Shown piece after piece: positions 58,036 to 64,000 of a stretch of 64,000 nt of DNA (position 1 is the stretch's first letter; every line of letters starts with the position of its first letter). The notes under the pieces are model-generated. The model searched no databases. It saw only the letters and a list, made by a program, of their open reading frames with translations, and had not been told where the DNA came from. The stretch is from Heliocidaris erythrogramma. Lineage: Eukaryota; Echinodermata; Echinoidea; Camarodonta; Echinometridae. Made by a program: the position numbers and the translations under genes. Location: assembly GCA_025617745.1 (NCBI GenBank), contig CM046854.1, positions 62,019,606 through 62,083,605 on the forward strand. The letters run 5' to 3'.

Positions 58036-58120
58036 ATACAGTATGATTGTACACATTAACATTCAATGGTCACAACATAAATCCTATCCGATTTACTTCG
58101 ATTCCGTTCTCTTTATTTGG

Positions 58121-61100
58121 TTACACCTTACTATCACGGTTGCCCTCTTGGCAACCAATTACAAATCGACGAGTCCTTTTGAAATATCTGACGAGTGCAC
58201 CTTGTGTCTTGACACTGAGATTCTCCACTTTGTGTTCCGCCTCAGAGACATTGCTCACATTTAATTCAGCAAGTAACAGGGCGCGTTGAATGATAAACCT
58301 AGGGCAAACATATAAAAAATGGTATACCGTTTCTCTCTCGTTACAAAAATCACACTTTCCAGTTGTGTGTCTTCCTGTCTTAAACAGGAAATAATTCAAA
58401 CCCAAACCTGCCAAGCGTAATCTGTGAATCATTTTTTCACTACTTTTGTCGGTGCAGAGATACTGAAATGATGGTTTTTCTGAGACCACTTTTTGGTATT
58501 TTCTTAATTTTGAGTTTGACCTGTCCCATCTCTTCTGCCATTCATTTTGTATGAAAATTCTTAAAATATGTTTGGTTTCTTGGATATTCAATCCATTATT
58601 AATCTCTATTCTTTGTTTTAGGGCTGTTTTCGCATAGAAATCAGCCGTTTCGTTCCCTTGGACCCCACAGTGAGATGGGATCCATTCTAAGCAGATTATT
58701 GTGCCTTTGTATTTTAGACATGTAGCGGTGATTATAATTTCTTTTACGAAATTGTCGTTATTGTTTTCCTTGATTGCTTGAATAGCACTCAGAGAATCTG
58801 TCAAAATTACCACTTTATTATAAACATTCAAATTTTCAAGCCACCGTAGTGCCAAGACAATTGCGGCCAATTCTGATCTGTAAGATGATGTAAAATTTTG
58901 CATTCTTTTACATTCAACTACCGGCATTGCAGGCACATAATAGCAAGCAGAGGCGCTGCCTTTTGCAGGGTCTCTAGAACCATCAGTATAAATATGGAGA
59001 TTATTTTTCCACATTTTATTAATATACTCCACAGTTGTATTGTATTGATAAAACATGTTATCACTTTTTGACACAAGCTCATGTAGCGCCAATGACACTT
59101 CTGGTGGAGAGAGATGCCAAGGCGGCATGGGGGTAAAAGACATGAGTGATTCGTTTGCATGATACATGTATATTTCATCTTCCATAACTCTCAAACCAAA
59201 TGGTTTACGCACTTTCTTATTCTTTTCATATTCAAATTGCCAGCAGTTCTTCAAGGAGGATTGGAGTGGATGTGTGGGGTTTTGCCTTATTTTTGCTTTG
59301 TATACCTTACTAAGCATGGATCTTCTTAGGTCGAGTGGTAATTCACCCGTGTCCACCTGTAAAGATTCTAAGGAAGTTCCCGGCAACGCCCCTGTACACA
59401 ACTTCAGAGCTTGGTATTGAATAGTCAGCAAGAAGTTCTTCACATGATCATGAGCCGAATCATATGCCTCAGATGCATAATCCAAGAGTGGCTTAATGAC
59501 CACCTTATAGAATTTTATAAGGCTTTTATAGTTACTTCCCCAGGTAGTTCCCGCTAGTCTTTTCATGATATTTATTTTCTTTTTAGCTCTTGTTACAATC
59601 ATATTTATATGCGGTCTCCATGTAAGCTTCCTGTCCAGCATTACACCTAAAAATAGATGTTCCTCCTTTGGTGGTAAAGGGACCCCATCTAAGTCAATCT
59701 GTACATTTTTGTTAGTATTGCTGAAAAAAAAAGGAACAGACTTTTCTTTAGAAAGGGTAAAACCCCATTTGTTGAACCACTCATTTAGGTTATTTACGTA
59801 GATTTGTACTTTTCTTTTCAGAAAATCTATGTTTTTCCCACTCTTCCATATTACACAGTCATCAGCGTATGTAGAAATATTGACAGATGCGTCCATCGGT
59901 ATATCCGATAACATCAAATTAAAAAGGACAGGACTAAGTGAGCTGCCCTGGGGCAGCCCTTCCTCTATGTTATGTGTTACTGAGTAGCACTGATTTGCCC
60001 GGACCTGGAAAGAGCGCCCACTTAAGTAGTTCCATAAGAACCTAACAGTGTTGCCTTGGAAACCAAGTTTGTTCAGTTTATAAATCAATCCTTTCTTCCA
60101 CAGTCTGTCATATGCCTTCTCCATATCAAAGAAAACGGCCAGGGTATGTTCTTTATTACCAATACTCTTTTGAATGTCATTTTCTAGTTGGGTTATATTG
60201 TCTTTTGTGCTTCTTGCTTTTCTAAAAGCACTGTGACAATTTGGTAACAGACAATGTTTTTCCGTAAACCATGTCATTCGTTCCTTGATAATTTTCTCAA
60301 CTATTTTGATGAAACAGGTAGTAAGAGATATAGGCCTATAGGAAGAAACATATGTAGCTACCTTGTGTGGTTTCAATATTGGGACAATAACATAATGCTT
60401 GCATTGGGTGGGAACAATTCCTGTTACCCATATGTTATTCATGATATTTAACATTACTTCTCTCCCTTTGTATGAGAGATTTTGATATACTTCATACCCA
60501 ATTCCATCTTTACCTGGAGAAGACTCTTTACAGGTTTTTAATATTATACTTAATTCATACATGGTAAAGGGTTCATCAAGGACACTACTACTCTGTGCAT
60601 CACTAAAGGATGATATGATATCGTCACATTGGCTAGCAATTTCTTTTTGTTCAGGGGTATTAACCTTGCCCTGAAAACTTTCGTTAATGGTTTTAAAATG
60701 GCTGGCGAAAGTATCCGCGACTTCACTGTCAGTGATTGCGGAACAATCCTCTCTCATGAGAACAATGTTTTTCCTGGTTGAAATACCATCATTATTGATC
60801 CTTTTGATCATACTCCAGATATTCGATAGAGGGGTAAAACGATCAATGTTCTGACAGTATTTTTCCCAGTATAATCTTTTAGCTTGCCTTAAAGTTCTTT
60901 GAGCGATAGCTCTTTTCTTCTTGAAATCCTCCACTAAATCAGCAGAGGGTATTACATAACTTTTCAGTTTGCTCCTTGCCCTATTTCTCTCCTTTATTCT
61001 AGAGGAGCATTCTTTATTCCACCATGGCATAGGGTTTTTCTTTATTTTCTTTGTCGCCCGATGTGCTTTCACTTTTTCCAGGGAAAACCTAATTGTTTCC

Positions 61101-61971
61101 ATGAAAGTTTGGTACTCTATAACCTTACCTTCATTCTGTAAGGTATCCCATTGTTCCTCAGTTAGATGCCTAAATTCATCCCAATTTACATTCTTTGTGG
61201 ATAGCATTGAACAAATTTGTTGGGATTGATCAATCTTTGTATGTGTACTATTCTCATTCAATATGTTCAATTGGCATAACAGTGGGTAATGGTCACTTCC
61301 CAAACTATTGTTCAGGACTTGCCATGTTGTTTTGTTAGCTTACAAGGAGGGGCTAAGGTTAGATCCAAACAAGAAAAATTACCCGTGTGGTAGTCTACTC
61401 TAGTAGCACTCCCATCATTCAAAATAACTAGGTTTCTCTCGTTTGCAAACTCTTCCACTACTTTACCATTTGTATCTGTTTTCTGGCTACCCCATAAAGT
61501 GTTGTGTGCATTAAAATCTCCTATTATGATTGTGTGCTTTTCCTTCACAACATTGTTAAATAATTCATTTAACGAACCAATGCTGAGTTTGTTACATGGG
61601 TTATAGAAATTGACTATATTCACAGAAACGTTATCATGCAATAAAACTTGTAATGATATGATTTCTAAATCATCGTGTTTGAAAACTCTATTGTAATTTA
61701 GTTTAGAATACACGTATATTGCACACCCACCCCGAGTTCCTCCTTGTCTATTTCTATATTCACATATATAATCTGGAATTTGCATAATACATCCATCGTC
61801 AAACCACGTTTCTTGAATACAGATAATTTCAAAGGGTCTTGTTTGCTGATTTAAAAAACTAATTAACTCATCCCCGTGGCATCCAAGACCCTGTGCATTC
61901 CACTGGAGAATGCTGAAAGCCACGAGTGTAACAAGGCTAGTGGAATAGGCCATGAATGGTCTGTAATTCAT
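58121..61971 (-). pseudogene. LINE ORF2: AP endonuclease, reverse transcriptase, RNase H
   Basis: About 1283 codons in two frames. The endonuclease (61971-61312): ILQWNAQGL, CIQETWF, IIGDFNAHNTLWGS. The frame shifts by one near 61330, shortly before GSDHYP, the last endonuclease motif, which opens the second part (61303-58121). Reverse transcriptase: SYRPISLTTCF, FDMEKAYDRLW, GLPQGSSLSPVLFN, and catalytic YADD in STYADDCVIW. RNase H near the end: IYTDGSRD, SELAAI, LTDSLSAI, and WIPSHCGVQGNETAD. A C-terminal CDFCNERETVYHFLYVCP zinc-knuckle-like motif follows. It lacks only the continuous frame; the catalytic residues I can see are present. Start and stop are typical, 60 bp after ORF1. Confidence 0.9.
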
Positions 61972-62030
61972 CTACGGTGGGATGTAAGCCCAGTGTATCT
62001 TTCAAGATATGTGTAATTTCATCAAATGGG

Positions 62031-63258
62031 TTACAATCTGGCTTTGTGACTGATTAATCTGATAAAGAAAGAGACAAGTGTGATGTCGGGGACACCTTTC
62101 AAGAAATTTCTATTGTTTTGGTCTGTATTTTCAGACTTATTGCTTGTCGTATCCATTTTGGTAGAAAATTGCGAGCCGGAGACGATTTCCATATCGGTTT
62201 GATCGGAATCTACAATTGTTAAATTCTCTTTCCGAGTATTTATTTTGTCATTTTCTTTTATTACATTCTTAAGTTCTGAGTTTTTAAAATGTTTTTCCTG
62301 CTTATGTTCCTCATTTTGTTCTGAGTGTAGTTTCACTGCCTGTGCAAAAGAAATTCGATTTTGTATTTTAATTTGCTGCACTTCTTGTGCTTCTTTCGAT
62401 GCCTCGCATCCTTTATAAGCGGCCGAATGGTTACCATTGCAATTTACGCATTTGAAATGTTGTCTCTCCAGCTCGCAACTTTCTACCGAATGCCCTAGGC
62501 CACACCTAGGGCACCTCTCCTTGGCTTTACATCCTATTGCTAAATGCCCGTATCTTTGGCATTTGTAGCACCTGGGTACTGGTGGAATGTATTCCTTGAC
62601 TCTTATCTGCTGGAAGCAAAATTCAACATATTCAGGAACTTGAGGGGTAGAGAAAAACAGTATGATAGTTTTTAGGGGCTTCAAATCACCTTCAATTCTT
62701 TTTTTCATTCTCTCAACTTTCACTACCCTACTTCTTTCTAGCTCTTGCAGAATATCTTCCTCAGATGTCTCAAGAGAAATCCCAAATATGACCCCTTTCG
62801 AGGCGTAGGTTTTTTCCTCTGCTTTTACTGCAATTTTGCCGATCTCCGGTATCTGGGTTAAGGCTTTATATTGTCTGTCATTTCTGCATTTTCCTAAGAG
62901 CCCCTTCCCACCTCGAACAAACTTAATGTAGTCTGGGGGAGACCTACAAGCCTTTTCTATATCTTTCTTGATAGTTAGCTGATTTTAATATTTCTTTTTT
63001 TATTTCTCTCTATGGGTACTATATGGGTACTAAGAGCACCTTAAGGTCTGTTTTTATGGCGTTTTCACCTGTTTTGAGCGGAGTTGACGGCGGGGTGCCG
63101 AAGTCGGTATCCGCCGCCAACTCCTCCACATCACTTAAACTACCCTCTCTCATCCTTTTTTTGGCTAATTTTAGTTTTCTTATTACTTGAAAACCTCCAT
63201 CATCTACTGAGGGCTTCAGATGAGTTTGATTCTCTGCCACTGGAGTGGCGCCCGCCAT
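62031..63258 (-). pseudogene. LINE ORF1: nucleic-acid-binding protein with three zinc knuckles
   Basis: ORF1 begins MAGATPVAENQTHLKPSV at 63258 and reaches a stop at 63019; the continuation is open in another frame from about 62985 to 62031, so there is one break near a small duplication ('gtacccatatagtacccata'). The second part has an RRM-like stretch (DYIKFVRGGKGLLG, ASKGVIFGISLETSEEDI) and three CCHC knuckles: CYKCQRYGHLAIGC, CPRCGLGHSVESC, CVNCNGNHSAAYKGC. Such ORF1 proteins coat LINE RNA. An acidic, Lys-rich tail follows. Confidence 0.8.
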
Positions 63259-63310
63259 TTGTGGTTTTGGCGGGAAATTTAAACAAAATCTATATGGTGC
63301 AGGTGCAGAG

Positions 63311-63734
63311 TGCGTGAACGGCCCAAAAATGTCAGCTTACCCTTCTGCAATCCGAATATCCCCCAAACTGAAAGCAAATCCAAAATGATCCGAAGTATAT
63401 GTCCAAAATATATCCAAAATACAGAATCCAAAATCCAAAATCCCAAAGTAATCCCCTGTTTATGCTCCGTATGTGTGATAAACGACAACCAGACAGCTGT
63501 TGATTATGTCATGGCCATCATTTCGCCTTTTATAGCGTAAGCTGCGTTCCGAGGGTGCCGGAACTGCCGCGCTGCTATTGGTCCGTGAAACCGACCAATC
63601 AGAGACCGCGGACTGTGCGATCGGTGCGCGAGATGCGGACGTCGGGGAAAATCCCGTCGGTGCTGCTGGCGCTGCTGACGGGCTACTGGCTACTGGCGGG
63701 CGAAATGCGGACGTCGGACGGAGGGCAACGGTAG
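63311..63734. other. Right-edge DNA with a CCAAAAT minisatellite and a GC-rich patch
   Basis: At 63390-63450 'ccaaaat' repeats several times. At 63541-63720 GC content rises; 'attggt' and 'ccaatcag' (CCAAT-type words, both strands) lie within 20 bp of each other and 'gcggacgtcgg' occurs twice. It is promoter-like in composition, but no gene follows within the window. Confidence 0.3.
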
Positions 63735-64000
63735 CCCTGATAGCAGAAAGTGTTAAAAAATGACGTGATATTTACGTCGTGGTTTTCGTCTTTTTTACGT
63801 CAATAAGACGACAACTTGCACCAACGCAAGACGTCAAGAGGACGTCTTATTTTGACGTCATCTATACGTCTTCATTCCTCTTCCCTGATAGCAGAAAGTG
63901 TTAAAAATGACGTGATATTTACGTCGCGGTTTTCGTCTTTTTTACGTCCTGTAATTACGTCAATAAGACGACAACTTGCACCAACGCAAGACGTCAAGAG
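63735..64000 (+). repeat. Tandem TGACGTCA-rich repeat, at least two units, runs off the window
   Basis: Units start at 63735 and 63893 ('ccctgatagcagaaagtgtt'). Each has 'atgacgtgatatttacgtcg', 'gcaagacgtcaagaggacgt' and 'cttattttgacgtcat'. Unit 1 lacks 13 bp present in unit 2 ('ctgtaattacgtc'). Same unit as the arms at 29539-30342. Confidence 0.8.

Larger units (their letters stand above)
58036..63310 (-). mobile_element. I-like LINE (APE-RT-RNase H), almost complete
   Basis: A 5.3-kb non-LTR retrotransposon on the minus strand: 5' end near 63310, ORF1 (63258-62031), ORF2 (61971-58121) and a short 3' UTR. The RNase H domain after the reverse transcriptase places it in the I group (I, Nimb or relatives), to be settled by phylogeny. 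Each ORF has a single evident frame break, so the copy is recent but dead. The exact ends are not fixed and no target duplication was found. Confidence 0.85.

Noticed and set aside
63541-63720. CCAAT-containing promoter for the LINE
   Set aside because: It is more than 200 bp upstream of the likely LINE 5' end, and I-type LINEs use internal promoters; more likely unrelated DNA.

Overview
This window looks like nuclear DNA of a marine invertebrate, most likely an echinoderm (sea urchin or relative). The reasons are intron-rich receptor-type genes with phase-1 immunoglobulin exons, a histone-type 3' processing signal followed by CAAGAAAGA as in sea urchin histone genes, I-like and L2/CR1-like LINEs, tRNA-derived SINEs, and many foldback DNA transposons. 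No bacterial gene organisation is present. The species cannot be fixed from sequence alone.

Host genes. The first 4.9 kb holds the last four coding exons of a receptor tyrosine kinase (C-lobe of the kinase domain and a short tyrosine-bearing tail, + strand). About 14 kb downstream a second + strand gene appears to start: a signal-peptide exon (18921-18969), three Ig-domain exons (21341-21661, 51171-51476, 52204-52473) and two 27-bp Thr/Pro-rich mini-exons (54854-54880, 56748-56774). All junctions are phase 1, so the exons can be spliced in any combination without a frame change. The gene runs off the right edge. It may be a tandem relative of the upstream receptor kinase, but its kinase exons are not in the window.

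Mobile DNA. The roughly 29.5-kb intron between the first two Ig exons holds a Ty3/gypsy LTR retrotransposon (30518-40671, minus strand) with identical 355-bp LTRs, so very young and apparently whole. It has unusual cargo: a ComEA-like helix-hairpin-helix at the Gag N-terminus, a PHD finger at the Pol C-terminus, and a third ORF encoding a TatD-type metal-dependent nuclease with all its signature motifs. This is the most striking object in the window.

Other mobile DNA: an almost complete I-like LINE (about 58.04-63.31 kb, minus); L2/CR1-like LINE fragments (0.5, 5.4 and 14.1-15.3 kb); a LINE fragment cut exactly by a tRNA-SINE (44.75-45.42 kb); at least eight elements flanked by TTAA (14.8, 15.4, 17.9, 22.3, 25.1, 25.7, 26.0 and 27.4 kb), including a Kolobok-like pair with a THAP-domain coding remnant and a piggyBac-like element; two Harbinger-like elements with TWA target duplications (8.9 and 11.1 kb), one keeping a TATA box and the start of a basic transposase-like reading frame; TA-flanked elements (17.2, 29.7, 43.0 kb); and several palindromic repeats present in two copies.

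Layout: 0-5 kb receptor kinase 3' end; 5-18.9 kb intergenic, dense in MITEs; 18.9-56.8 kb Ig gene with transposon-filled introns; 57-64 kb downstream intron or intergenic DNA with a palindromic element, the LINE, and the start of a TGACGTCA-rich tandem repeat. All functional statements are inferred from motifs read by eye; no database search was possible.
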